64,000 nucleotides of DNA from Isoetes taiwanensis (lineage: Eukaryota; Streptophyta; Lycopodiopsida; Isoetales; Isoetaceae), in contig JAJEKV010000044.1 of the NCBI GenBank assembly GCA_021234155.1, positions 11,289,764-11,353,763 on the forward strand, written 5' to 3'. The notes under the pieces were generated by a model that did no database searches, had not been told where the DNA came from, and saw only the letters and a program-made list of their open reading frames with translations. How positions within the stretch are numbered: the first letter of the stretch is position 1; each line of letters starts with the position of its first letter. A program made the position numbers and the translations under genes. Of this stretch, positions 33,380 through 44,713 are shown one piece after another.

Positions 33380-36300
33380 GAACTCGGGACCCTCAGGTGT
33401 TTGATTTGGAATATTAATGGTTTTAATGACAGAAAACAAGTCACAATTGCATCTATTTTGGAAGCTATAGATATGTTTGTTCTTCTAGAAACTTGGGAAC
33501 ATGAGACGAATAGGTTAGGAAACTTGCCAGGATTTGCATTAATTGAATCAGTATGGAACATAAAAGGTATGGGAAGAGGCAGAGGTTTTGGTGGCATTGC
33601 TTGCTATGTAAATGCAATATGTTCAAGCAATAAAAGTGGTAAAACATGTGAATTTAAACAAAGATATGTGGCTGGAAATTAGAGGCCGATTGTAATCTAT
33701 ATTGCGTTGGTATATTTTGCTCCACCGATAGTTACGTGTACAAGCAATCGGTATTTCCTCCTCAAGATCCCTTTATCCATCTTGCAAAAGACATTGCTGA
33801 ATTTAAATTAAAAGGACCGATGTTTCTGACTGGAGATTTTAATGGTCGGATTGCTCAGCATCAGGCGGGCATCAAATTGGAAGGGATAAGAGATTTATGG
33901 CTACAAAAACTGTCTGATCATGAAATGAATTTAGCAGGTTGGCAAAGATTTTCTAATGATGCTGAAGAAAACGACATGGGACATCTTGTGCTTCAGTTGT
34001 GTGAGTCCGCTGAAATGGTGATTTTTAATGGTATACCCAGATTTCCTTCTTCTGGGAACATGACATGCATCCGACCACAAGGGGTTAGTGTGGTAGATTA
34101 TCTAGCGGGAGAACCTGCTTGGTTGAGAATTGTGGAGGATTTTTGGGTAGAGGCAGAACCTGACTCAGATCACGCTGTTCTAAAGTTTAATTTGTCTGTA
34201 AAGTTGTGTAAGGAAACCGCTAAATATGCTCCGCAAGGTAAGTTGAAGTGCAAATGGGAAAAAGCAGCAGATTACGCCATAGAAATGGAAAATGCTCTCC
34301 AGGCTATTGAATGGTCAGGAGATTTATCAGAAAAAAATACATTGCTTATGAATACAATATCTGAAGTGGCCTCTAGAGTCTTTGGGAAGACTAAGGGTGG
34401 TATACATTTGAGAAAGTCTCAACCGTGGTGGGATGAAGAATGTGCACAAGCTAGACGAGACTTTTATCATTCTTTCACCAAGCTGGAAGCTAGAAAGAAA
34501 TTTAAGAAGCTTATAAAAAAGAAAAAGGGAATTTGGGAAAAGGAATGGCAAGAGAAGCTTCTACATGAACTCCAGTATTTTCCCAAGGATTTTTGGGCTA
34601 AACCAAACCAGGCAATATCTGCTGCTTGGGGGATTTTAGTAGAGACAAGTTACTAGATTATGCCCGCGAGCTCTATACTGTGCCAGGGGCAGCCCCTATG
34701 GATTTAGTATCGGGAGATGTGCCAGATATATTTGATGCGGAGGATGTAAAGATATCTTTGCAAAAGATGGCAAATGGGAAAGCTAGAGATACTGAAGGCT
34801 TTGCCATTGAGATGCTTAAATGGGGAGGGGAGACTCTTCATGCTAAAGTGGCCGAGTTGTTTAACTTGGCGCTTAATGTTGGTTTTCCTAACCAATGGTG
34901 CCAGAACAGGATTGTGACTATTCTAAAAGCTGGGGATCCAACTTGTATTCAGAATTATCGCACTATTATGATTAGTAGTGTGACGGCTAAGCTCTTTGGG
35001 GCTATAATCGAGGAAAAGATTTCTGGTTGGGCTGATACGCATGGGGTGCGAGCCTTAGGCCAAGCGAGGTTTGAGTAAAAGATCACTCCCACGTGGATCA
35101 CCTAGTAACTTTGGCGGCGTCATGGCGGAGGGAGCTAAGGGGGTGCGAGCCATGCATTATACTGTTGTTTTGTTGATTTTACGAAGGCATTCGATAGAGT
35201 ACCTCGTACACATCTAGGAGCACGTTTGGATAATTTGGGTATACCTATTCCATTACGAAAGGCAGTTTCACGACTATACGAAAAAGTGTTGGTGGAACTT
35301 ACATTTCCATTAGATGGCCTAGAGAAAGTAGAGAGCAATATTGGGGTGAAGCAGGGGTGCCCTCTGTCACCCACACTTTTTGGCCTTTTTATTGATGAGA
35401 TTGAGGCATGGTTAATGAACGCGGATGTGGGAGTGGAGGTTGGTGAATATTTTCTGAGACTTTTGCTTTATGCTGATGATGTGATACTTGTTTCTAGGAC
35501 AGCAAGGGGTTTGCAGCGTTTGTTGTATGTGCTGGAGCAGTTTTGCAAGAAAACTGGTATGAAAGTGAATAAAACTAAGACTAAAGTTATGGTCGTTGGT
35601 TCTCGAGAATCAATAGTAATGCATCTTGATGGGGAAACTCTGGAACAAGTAAAAAGGTATAAATATTTGGGGATTGAGTTTACTAATGACTACAGGCGGT
35701 CTATGGCGGTGGGGAAACGCGTGTCTGGAGGTTTCCGTGCTTTATATTATTCTCTGAGCCTGTGGCGACAAAGAAACATATGGTGTTGGTCTCTTAGGAG
35801 GCTTATGTTTAAAGTAATGGTGCAGACAGTTGTGCTTTATGGTTGCCCAGCTTGGGGACCAGGTTTAGCCAGGGCAAAGTGGATGGAAATTGAACAGGTA
35901 CAGAAGAGATTTCTGCTAGAGGAGCTGGGGGTAAAAGTTCAAACTCCTTATGAGATGTTATTAGCAGAGGCGGGATTGTATCCACTGGAGGTGGAAGTAT
36001 TGTTTCAAACTCTTACCTACTATCAGAGGGTACGGAGCATGGGGGATAATAGGATACCTAAGTAGGCCTTGATCAAACACAGCATCATGCATGGTGGTAT
36101 ACTCACCTGGTGGATTGGGTGGCTTTTTGGGGTATGGATCTTAATGATCTCCCACTTACAGATGTAGGTTTGCGTGCATATGTGATTGAGCGGGCATTAT
36201 AGAAGATGTGGCCAATTGGCGATATTGGGGTAAAGCGAAATTTCTATAGACAAGAAGTTAATGCTATGGTAGTATATGAAGAGCAAGCCTACCTAAAGAT

Positions 36301-36637
36301 GGAGCTTAGCCGGAAAAAACGGCAATTAATTGCTAAATTCAGACTTAGTTCTCATTCTTTGCAGATTGAAAAGGGACGAGAACAAGGGATCCCCAGAGAG
36401 CTGCGTTTCTGCCCATGTTGTTTTGAAGCACAAGTGGAGGATGAAGACCATGCTTTGATTAGATGCTCGGCCTTTGAGTATATACGAGAAAGTCACCATA
36501 TCTCGTGTAGCTCTCTATCAAAGCTACTCGATCTTTCTCCATTAGATCTCGGAGCATATCTTTATGAATATCTGAAATCTAGAAATGAGTTATTAGCTCT
36601 ATATAAGATGGCTGAAAACTTGCTCGCCCAAGGGTGA
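33380..36637 (+). pseudogene. LINE ORF2 (endonuclease, reverse transcriptase), broken
   Basis: The APE-type endonuclease starts with VLIWNINGFNDRKQ and shows LLETWEHE, LTGDFNGRIAQH and the catalytic SDH (EPDSDHAVLKF). A stop and frameshift at about 33680-33736 split it. The RT follows with GKARDTEGFAIEMLKWGGE, YRTIMISSVTAKLF, VKQGCPLSPTLFGLFIDE and the active-site YADDVILVSR. More frame changes lie at about 34640, 35080-35226 and 36063-36206. The C-terminus holds a knuckle, CPCCFEAQVEDEDHALIRC. Related domains in this window share these words. In life the protein would nick target DNA and copy the LINE RNA there; this copy cannot make it intact. Confidence 0.85.
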
Positions 36638-36744
36638 GCCTTTGTTGATTAATACTGTTGTTTTCTATTTTCGCTGATGGACCTGAGGGTCTGAAGGCGT
36701 GACAATAAATAAATAAATAAATAAATAAATATTTCCATCCATCA

Positions 36745-36773
36745 CTAGAAACGTGTGCCCGGCGATGCCGGGC
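36745..36773 (-). mobile_element. Second Helitron 3' terminus
   Basis: On the minus strand: perfect hairpin GCCCGGC-ATC-GCCGGGC (36757-36773), then ACACGTTT, then CTAG (36745-36748) followed by host T. It is the same architecture as at 8190 but the stem sequence differs, so it is probably a different family. The element should extend to the right (towards higher coordinates); I could not find its 5' TC end. Confidence 0.65.
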
Positions 36774-38139
36774 ATTAGTCGTGGACATGTGGAATGGGTG
36801 AGTAATATAGTTTATAGGTGGAATAAGAATGTGTAATCGATTTTGTAGATGTATTGGAGTGCCAAGTATAGAGGTTTAGGGTTTAGGCATTAGCCATGGG
36901 TAGGAATAGCAAAAAGCATAGTGTAATGGTAGATGTATTGGAGTGCATGTAGTTTAAGGTATTGGTTTAGAGCTTGTCGTGCTTTAGGCTTTTTTCGATG
37001 TATTTTTTGCATTAAATTTCTAACATTTCATGCACATAGAGCCTTTTGGGTATATGCATTCCCTTTAGAGCCTTTTGGGCTACATTGAAAGTTTTAAGCT
37101 TAAGATCTTGGGCCAATAATAAGTCGCGCATAAATAGTTGTGTGCTAACTCGAATCGCCCATGAACTCGAGTTGTTTAAATCAATCTCAGAGTGTTCAAA
37201 ATGGTTGGAGTTGCTTGTGAATAATAGTAAAAACGCGCCTAACGCTGCCGCGCTTCTTTTGAAGCATGTGTTTATGGACATTTAATAGCTCACAATCATA
37301 ATTCCATATTGTATTCTTATGGTTATAGACGCTCCCAAGAAGACATCCAAGCATCTTTGCATGCAGTATTGATCGATTGCACTCCTTTATGATACCTCAT
37401 TCATTTATATTGTTTGTTAGTTGTGACTACTGCATTCTTTCATGTAATTTATTGAGTCGCTTTAAATGACCAAACTACTTTAAATTTGCATGCAAGGTCA
37501 TTCATTAGCTCTCATTGGCAAGTGTTATATAGTATATCACTATATTTGCGACTAAGTGATATATAGCAATCAAGCCTTCCAAAGAAAACCGCATTCTTAG
37601 CTCAAATATAGACAATTTTAAATCATAGTGCATATTACTTCAAAACAATGCCCAACGATGTATTTTATATATTCTCTTTATATATTTCATTTGTGCAAGC
37701 CAAGTTAGGGCCGGGTTACATGAGGATGTTGACATGATCTACATCATGTCGACATGAACGTTTCTAAAGCGTTGGAGTCATATGTTCATGTCAAATATAA
37801 TTGCTACGTGTCAAATTTTTAGGGATTTAGGGTCAAATTTTTTTAAAGTTGCTACATGTCAAATATCTAGAGATTCATGTCAACATGAACCCATCCAACC
37901 GAAGAGGAAGCCGGTGGGACGGATCCATGTTGAGGGCAATCCATTCGTGTCAAAGACAAACATGTGACCCCTCACTTTTGGCATTTTGACGACTTTCCAT
38001 TCATGTTGACATGTACATGTGACCATACCCTTACAATCTTTGCAAAATAGGGATGTCAAAGTGAAGAATGGATAAACACAGTTTATCATCCCAAATAGAA
38101 AACTAAATAAACCTTTCGAAGCTTAAAAAGCTAGGATAA

Positions 38140-38225
38140 AAGGCCAAGGTTGAGTCTCTTGTGCCAAGGTCAAGGCCAAGTTTGAGTCTCCTGTGCCAAG
38201 GTCAAGGCCAAGTTTGAGTCTCGCT
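38140..38225. repeat. Tandem repeat, 32-bp unit, 2.7 copies
   Basis: AAGGCCAAG(G/T)TTGAGTCTC begins at 38140, 38172 and 38204; the first two units continue with (T/C)TGTGCCAAGGTC. Confidence 0.9.
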
Positions 38226-38390
38226 ACGGAATGGTTTCAAAATATTGTCTCATTGCAAACATGGATTGCGTGAAATAATATTTCGTATAGAAAAAAAAAA
38301 AAAAAAGCAAAATGCCCCTAAAGTGACAAATGTACATGGTTGTTCAATATGTGATCCAACCTATATACCTTGGTTTGAGCATAAGGGCCA

Positions 38391-38496
38391 AAAGGGAATA
38401 ATGCTTTGCACTTGTAAGGACCCATACATATTTTGGATTGATAAAAGGGAATAATGCTTTGCACTTGTAAGGACCCATACATATTTTGGATTGATA
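38391..38496. repeat. Tandem duplication, 53-bp unit
   Basis: Two exact adjacent copies of a unit starting AAAGGGAATAATGCTTTGC and ending GGATTGATA. No difference between copies, so the duplication is recent. Confidence 0.9.
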
Positions 38497-41438
38497 AACA
38501 TTAAATATGTGCCCTCCTTACCACATGTACCTTTCCCATCCTATTCTAGTTGCATCCTTAATTTACTACACCAGAGTCCACCTTCATTAATCAACCAAAT
38601 CATTCTACTATTCTCAATCAAATCTTTTGTGAATATACAAAGAAATCTGTTGCTTTCTCAACAATAATCTGTGAATGCATACTTAAGACTATAATAATGA
38701 CACTTGTTGTCATTTACACAATCAAATTTCTACAATATGCAACAGATTGCATTATGAAAAATGCTTTTCCTTTTTAAATTCCTGAAATCCACATTTGCTA
38801 TCAGCCTCATTGCCAGGGCTGATGTCTGGGAACTGGATCTCATGCAAAATACAACACTTCACATGACTTATAATCCAAATAGTTTGACATAGAAACATTT
38901 AAGTCTCCTCTGCTGGATGCTCCACAATTGCATTAAACAATAGGTCCTGAATTAAGAATTTGTGATATATGAAAGTTAATATAAGTGATTTCCATGATTT
39001 TTTTTGTTACTTTTAACCTATAACGCAGAGTTCAATTAAGTGTTCACACATGCGAATGTATCCACTTTTCCTAACAGCATGAACATGCCAAAAGCATAAC
39101 ATCCTTTAGGCAAAGGGCATCTAGAAATCCCCTTGTTGTATGAAATAGCATCTTAGACTTCAGAGTAAGAACCATCTAACAAAGTGCAGTCGGGGCCTGT
39201 ACATGGCAGAATTAAAGAAAAAATGCACCATGTAGAATGCATTGGTAAGACGCCTGGAAAGAAAGCATTACTTAGGATGGCTGGAAAAAAAAAATCTGTT
39301 TAGAGCTACAATGCAACACATCCAAAAGAACCAAAAAGAGGAGGAAGAAAAAGATCAACAGGTTTTATTTAGTAACTCACATGTGATTAGATTGAAAGAA
39401 CTTAAAATTGTTGCTTTAGGCAAAGTGTTTTCATCACCTCTGTGAGGCTGTGGTTGAAAGTGCAAAAGCTGCCCCAATCCTAACTCTGCAGATGGCTGAC
39501 ATCATAAGAAGGGACGGATTTTACTGCAGATTATAAGAAGGGATGGATTTTACTGGAATCACACACACAACATATCTACATATTAGATTCTGTTTAATTT
39601 AAAAGAGCATGCATCTGGAACATACATTTGGCAAAAACTCCAAAACACATCTTGCATACCTCCAAGACTACAAAGCGGGATTAAAATTAAGCTAAAACCA
39701 CGGCAGAATTAGTCCAATGGGGCAAGATTTAAGACCATCTGAAACAAAAATGTGAGAAGAAACAGCATTTGAAACAGAATTGACTTGAGAATTTAACTGG
39801 ACGTTTTTGTCACCGGATGCTTTGATGTGGCTGAATGGATGCTTTGGATCCTCTTCAAGCTACATTGTGGTCGCCATTCTTATATGGTCGTTGTTCTTCA
39901 CAGCTATAGAAGCGGCAAAAACAACATCCATCATATTGGACGTGATAAGGAGAGAAATGTCAGATACGAAAAATAAAAACCCTGCATGTTTTTTACCTAT
40001 GAAATGATTTCTGGTAGCAGAAATGGATATTGAGTTCTTCAAGCTTGCTATTCTTCGTCTGGATAGCTTTTGCCCGGAACATAGTTATCTGGATAAATGA
40101 CGACCTCTAAAACTAAACAGAGGAAGCATCTACCTCATAATAAACCCTGTCCATCTGTCCGTAGCCTCTGATTAACAGATCACATGGTTGGCATGTAATC
40201 TTCAAGTATTTCTGTAAAACCAGAAAGTAAGAACCAACCTTATTATATGACATGCCTCAAAATTGTGCCAAAGAAATCAACCAAGCCTCTGCTTCAATTG
40301 CTCAAATTGTTGAATTGGAAAAGTAAAAGGACCCGTTTATGGGAAGCAAATGCTAGCTTAGCAAGCGAAACAATCTGCAATAGCTAAAAAAAAATTAGAT
40401 CTCAAACCTAAAGTAAAATAGCATTGGGTTAATCATCTTACAAAATTGTTTGAACAGAGCATATTGAACAGAGCTTTCCTGCAGACGCCATAGCAACCTG
40501 ATGAAAGAAACCTCTCAATGAGAAGGTAAGAAAATTCTGAAAAAAACTCTTAGAAACATCAAGTGCTAGATTTGTAAACCTGCATCAAACCGACAAAATC
40601 TCAAGATTATCTTTGTTTGTGCAGCAGCGATCGATCTACTCCTCTTAAATGCAGAGTTCCATTCTATATCAGGGCATGCTGCTTTTGTAGACATGCCGCA
40701 AACATATCAAATGTGGATTCACGGCTAGAATAGGTTCACTCCTTCAACGCTGCAGAACAACGTAACAGCCAGACGAATGCACTGCCACATCCTATAACAC
40801 ATCCAAGCTCATGCACTGCCTCACGACTCCAAGCTTCGTTTCTTCATAGTTTGCTATAGGTAAGGAACAAATAAAGAAGGAATGTTACAGACCAAGAGAA
40901 AAGAACTCAGATAAGAAAAACTCCAACAAAACTCCTTACGATTTGCTCCAGAAAATTGAATTTCTCCAGCGAAATATCAAGCTCCAAGCTCGAATGCAAA
41001 TAACAGCTCCATAAACCCTCTTATTTTCTAGGGCATTGAGGCCAGCCGGCCATCATGAAAGTGAGATCCACCGTCCGAGATGTTAGCTGGTGAGGCATTC
41101 CGTTCAAAAATTTCAATCATTATTTTGAAGAAGGAAAACGCCGGAAAACCAACGATTATGAAACCTGAGAAAAAGAATAAGAACTTTATGCAAGTTCGAT
41201 CCACCTGCAGCTGTACTCAAGGTTAGTGCGCCCTTGAGCCGGTCATGGATCTGCTTGAGGCGCAACAAAAATGAACTGAGAAATATTTTACAGAAAACCA
41301 GCCCACCGAAATGCTCCATCGTTCTAAATTTCCTCATTCAATACTGGCGGGCCTGTTCAAAACCAAAACTTTAATTTCGTAACTGCAATCTCCCGCAGGG
41401 GGGAAGTTGGATGCCGGAGGGGGGGGCTGCAGGTTGAA

Positions 41439-41462
41439 GGGAACGCCGCATGCGGCGTTCCC
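41439..41462. repeat. Perfect 24-bp GC-rich palindrome
   Basis: The arm GGGAACGCCGCA is followed at once by its exact reverse complement, with no loop. It lies at the broken 3' side of the minus-strand LINE at 41480-43945. Confidence 0.95.
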
Positions 41463-41479
41463 ATGGCACAAATACCAAA

Positions 41480-43945
41480 GCCCTACCAAAATAAGAAAGA
41501 AGATGAAGGACTGTAAATCTTCAGTATGTATCTGGTATTTGTCTCGTATAGATGTATATACAATACACCTAAGTAAGGCATGTTCTCCATCTTCCACCTT
41601 CTCTTCCCCACATATTTTACAGTATCTTTCATGCCTAGGAATGATATGTCCCCAACGCCCTACTTCCACCCCTAAATGATGTGAGCATAGTCGAATCCTG
41701 CTAATAACATGTCTTTTCTGAATGGACAATTATTCTCACCGCAAGTGCCTTGCCACCTCCAAATTGGGATTCATAATCTGCTTGTATAGTAGCATTTTGG
41801 TTTTAGGTTAGGACCACAATTTCTTATGTATCGTAGCTAATACCCATTGCTTCAAGTGATCACCTATAGAAAGTGCCTCTTCCCAATGGATATCCCATCT
41901 ATGGAACCACCGCTTCACATCATCAAACCATCCCTTTTTAGTACTAAACCTGAATGCTTTGTGTGTTAGAGAGGTGTCGTTTTTGAGTCTTACCTTCTGT
42001 AGGTAACGGATACATCTCAGAATTGCTTCTCCTTCAAGTGGCATGAACCCTCTTTCCGTCAACATCATCGGATATGGTGTTTGTGATTTGACTCCTAATT
42101 CATGTCTCAAAAATTTACGTAACACTTGCTCAATGTCATCCCACAGCCCTTGAGGAAGACTTGGCCTCCATATCTCACATCCATATAATATCACAGTCTG
42201 CACTAAGGATTCAAAAAGCCTAACCTTAAGATGCCATGACCATACATGCGCTTGCCTGCACATACTCTGTAACGCATACAATGCTTTTTGCCCACCATTA
42301 ACTCGTTGTGCAATACACTGATTCCATATGTGGTTTCTACTAAACTCCAGCCCTAGATATTTATATGACTCACATGTATCAACCGTATTTCCTTTATATG
42401 TGAAATGCTCATGCTTAAGTGCTCCTACTGTCATCATCTTCGTCTTTTCTAAGTTCACTTGCATGTCTGTAACATCACAAAAGCGTGACAATCCATCCAA
42501 ATGTTTTTGCATATGCTCTTTCGAGCGTGCAAAAATAACGACATCGTCAGCATACATCAATAATTGGATCACATATCCATGTATTTCCATACCTCCAGGA
42601 CAATTTTCATGCAGCCAATCTTCTAAGCTATCAATAAACACACCAAAAAGCGTTGGCGAGAGTGGGCATCCCTGCTTCACCCCCGTGTTACTTTCGATGT
42701 GGCTAAAAGAACTGGGTGTAGACAGCTATACCAACACTTTTTCATACAAAACACGGGTTGCATCCCGCAACTCTGATGGGACCTGTAATTTTTCCATTCT
42801 TTCCCATAGTTTCATTTGTGGGACTCTGTCAAAAGCTTTCTTAAAATCCACAAAGAGCACATATACGGGTTTCTTGGTTCCTTTAACAACATCAAATATT
42901 GTTTTTAACACAAGAAGGTGATCCAGAATGGACCTCCCTGCTCTAAAACCAGCCTGACTCTCTGCTCGCTTATCATTTTCTTCTGCCCATTTGCTGATTT
43001 TCTTCTCTAAAATGGTTGCCAATAGCTTTGAAAATAGACTGCTGACCATAATGGTCCTATAATTACTCACATCCTGGTTTGATCCGCCTTTATGAATTAG
43101 CACAATTCTGTTTAACTGCCATTCTAATGGAAGACCTTCTCTCATGGTTGTAGAGAGGAGCTTAGCAATGATTTGATGGATAGAGTTTCCTGCCCATTTT
43201 AAGTGTTCTGCGCACAAGCCATTTGCTAAGCCCGCTATCCCATCAGCCACGTCTGCTTCATTTATCTGGAGATCCGACCTTATACTAGTTTCTGTCGGAA
43301 CATTATCCTGGTGATACAACCGACATACATGTTCCCACAATGTCTCACCCGAGATGGGGATCTCACTCGTTTTTTTTATTCTTCAATTCATTCCAGAATA
43401 ACTTGGGTTCAGTAATATATTTATGACACATAGCTTCCTGCCGGCATTTTATAAATCGCCGTTTCTTACTTCTTACTATGCTTTTATAGTGTTGCTTATA
43501 TAAGCCTTTATCCTTCTGTTCACAATGCTTCCATTTAAACTTCGCCAATCTGCAGTCTTGATCAAACCAGGATCTACAAGGCAGTCCCTTTTTGGCCCTA
43601 CTAGAAACAAAAGTTTCTTGTACAGTGTTCACTAGCAGCAATCTTAACTGTTGACATGCTAAGGACGTGTCATCCGCCCATCTGATGTGGTTGAATTTCA
43701 TTTCAAGATTGGCCTGGAATTTATCCTGTAAGTGGGGATTCATATGTATGGCTGATTTTGGCACCACAGTTTGTGTCACAGGCTGGCTAGCAGATAAAAC
43801 AAATCTTAAGAATGCATGATCAGATTCCAAGTTTTCATCACTAACATCAAATGCTAATAATTGTTCTAGTGTGTCATCTGCCATGATCAAGTAGTCTACT
43901 GTGCTTCTGCCTCTACAAGTATCGATCTTCATTTAGCTATGGAGA
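41480..43945 (-). mobile_element. LINE truncated at both ends (endonuclease end, RT, knuckle)
   Basis: Reading down the minus strand: endonuclease C-terminus (TCRGRSTVDYLIM and ESDHAFLRF, 43932-43363), RT (YRTIMVSSLFSKLLATILE, QAGFRAGRSILDHLLVL, VLFVDFKKAFDRVP in 43340-42726; then MKQGCPLSPTLFGVFID and YADDVVIFARS in 42680-41808), then the CKICGEEKVEDGEHALLRC knuckle (41729-41480). The RT is nearly intact: only one frame change at about 42720 separates its two halves. The 5' two-thirds of the endonuclease and ORF1 are missing, and the 3' end is cut, with no tail. Confidence 0.85.
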
Positions 43946-43980
43946 GAGAGAGAGATCGATCTTCATTTAGCTATGGAGAC
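43921..43980. repeat. Duplicated 24-bp segment around a GA run
   Basis: ATCGATCTTCATTTAGCTAT followed by GGAG occurs at 43921 and again at 43955, with only about 10 bases of GA repeat between. The first copy overlaps the start of the LINE coding sequence. Confidence 0.85.
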
Positions 43981-44269
43981 GGGGATTCTTCATATGCGCA
44001 TTGCATAGATCTTGCATTTTGAGTCCGGGATCATTAGGTTTTACTTTTTTTTTTTTGTGCGGTTTGTAGACAGGCTATGCGTCAATGTTTCATTCATCTA
44101 CAAAATCTGCTCCTCAGATGTTTGAAGCTCTCTGTGACAAAAAACTGATCAGAGGTCTTCAAGAAGTTCTCTCATTTCTATGCTGACAAAACATGTATTT
44201 CCACTCTCCTCTATTAGACTTGTCCTTATGCTTCTGCCATCCTTGTACCATGCCGACCACCAAAGATTT

Positions 44270-44510
44270 CTCCAGGCCAATCCTCATAAAGTCATAGTAT
44301 CAAGTATTCTATTGTTTTGAAGTACCAAAAGATTTTTCCAGGCCAATCCTCATAAAGTCATAGTATCAAGTGTTCTATTGTTTTGAAGTACCAATTTTGA
44401 TTCTGTCAAAACATGACTTTACAGTATGATTTAAGCCACTTTACAGTATGATTTAAGCCACTTCACCCTTCGGCCATGGAGGGCAACCCTCCTTGCGCAT
44501 CTTGTTTTAT
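44270..44510. repeat. Repeat shared with 17975-18130, with internal duplications
   Basis: Carries the same phrases in the same order as 17975-18130 (CTGTCAAAACATGACTTT, TATGATTTAAGCCACTT, GGGCAACCCTCC-TGCGCA). In addition, AGATTT-TCCAGGCCAATCCTCATAAAG is present twice (about 44269 and 44329), and GTATGATTTAAGCCACTT twice (about 44424-44462). Confidence 0.75.
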
Positions 44511-44534
44511 TTTTGTTTTATTTTGGAACAAGTA

Positions 44535-44622
44535 GATTTCGGAGCAAAGTAATGAGAAGTGCTTTTAAATAGTTCCCAGATTTCCGAGCAAAGTAATGAG
44601 AAGTGCTTTTAAATAGTTCCCA
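44535..44622. repeat. Tandem duplication, 44-bp unit, upstream of eIF2B epsilon
   Basis: GATTTC(G/C)GAGCAAAG through TAAATAGTTCCCA is present twice in a row, with one difference. It lies 90-180 bp upstream of the eIF2B epsilon start codon, so it may be in the promoter or 5' UTR. Confidence 0.9.
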
Positions 44623-44713
44623 GCCTTTGATTTGTTTGATTGAAGGCCAATTGTTCCACTGCGGTAGGAACTGCGATCTTGATCGAGAAAAACCTTCATA
44701 TAAACCTTTCGCT

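Larger units (their letters stand above)
32753..36734 (+). mobile_element. Near-full-length L1-type LINE, inactivated
   Basis: In order the element carries ORF1 (32753-33379), an endonuclease (about 33395-34200), reverse transcriptase (about 34700-35700), a post-RT region and a Cys/His knuckle (36206-36637). A tail of about nine AAAT-type units (36708-36734) marks the 3' end. Multiple frameshifts and stops split ORF2. Its 5' boundary is uncertain because no clear target duplication was found. A Helitron 3' end lies only 11 bp beyond the tail. Confidence 0.85.
36774..41330. other. No gene recognised; possible Helitron interior
   Basis: No certain coding segment. Short tandem repeats are listed separately. 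A frame at 39807-40007 gives one hydrophobic segment (SYIVVAILIWSLFFTAIEAA) that might be a captured membrane-protein exon, but support is thin. A 37-bp-spaced duplication of AAGAAGGGA-GGATTTTACT lies at 39507-39555. Confidence 0.35.

Noticed and set aside
41113-41337. 74-codon minus-strand frame
   Set aside because: No domain and no splice-supported continuation.
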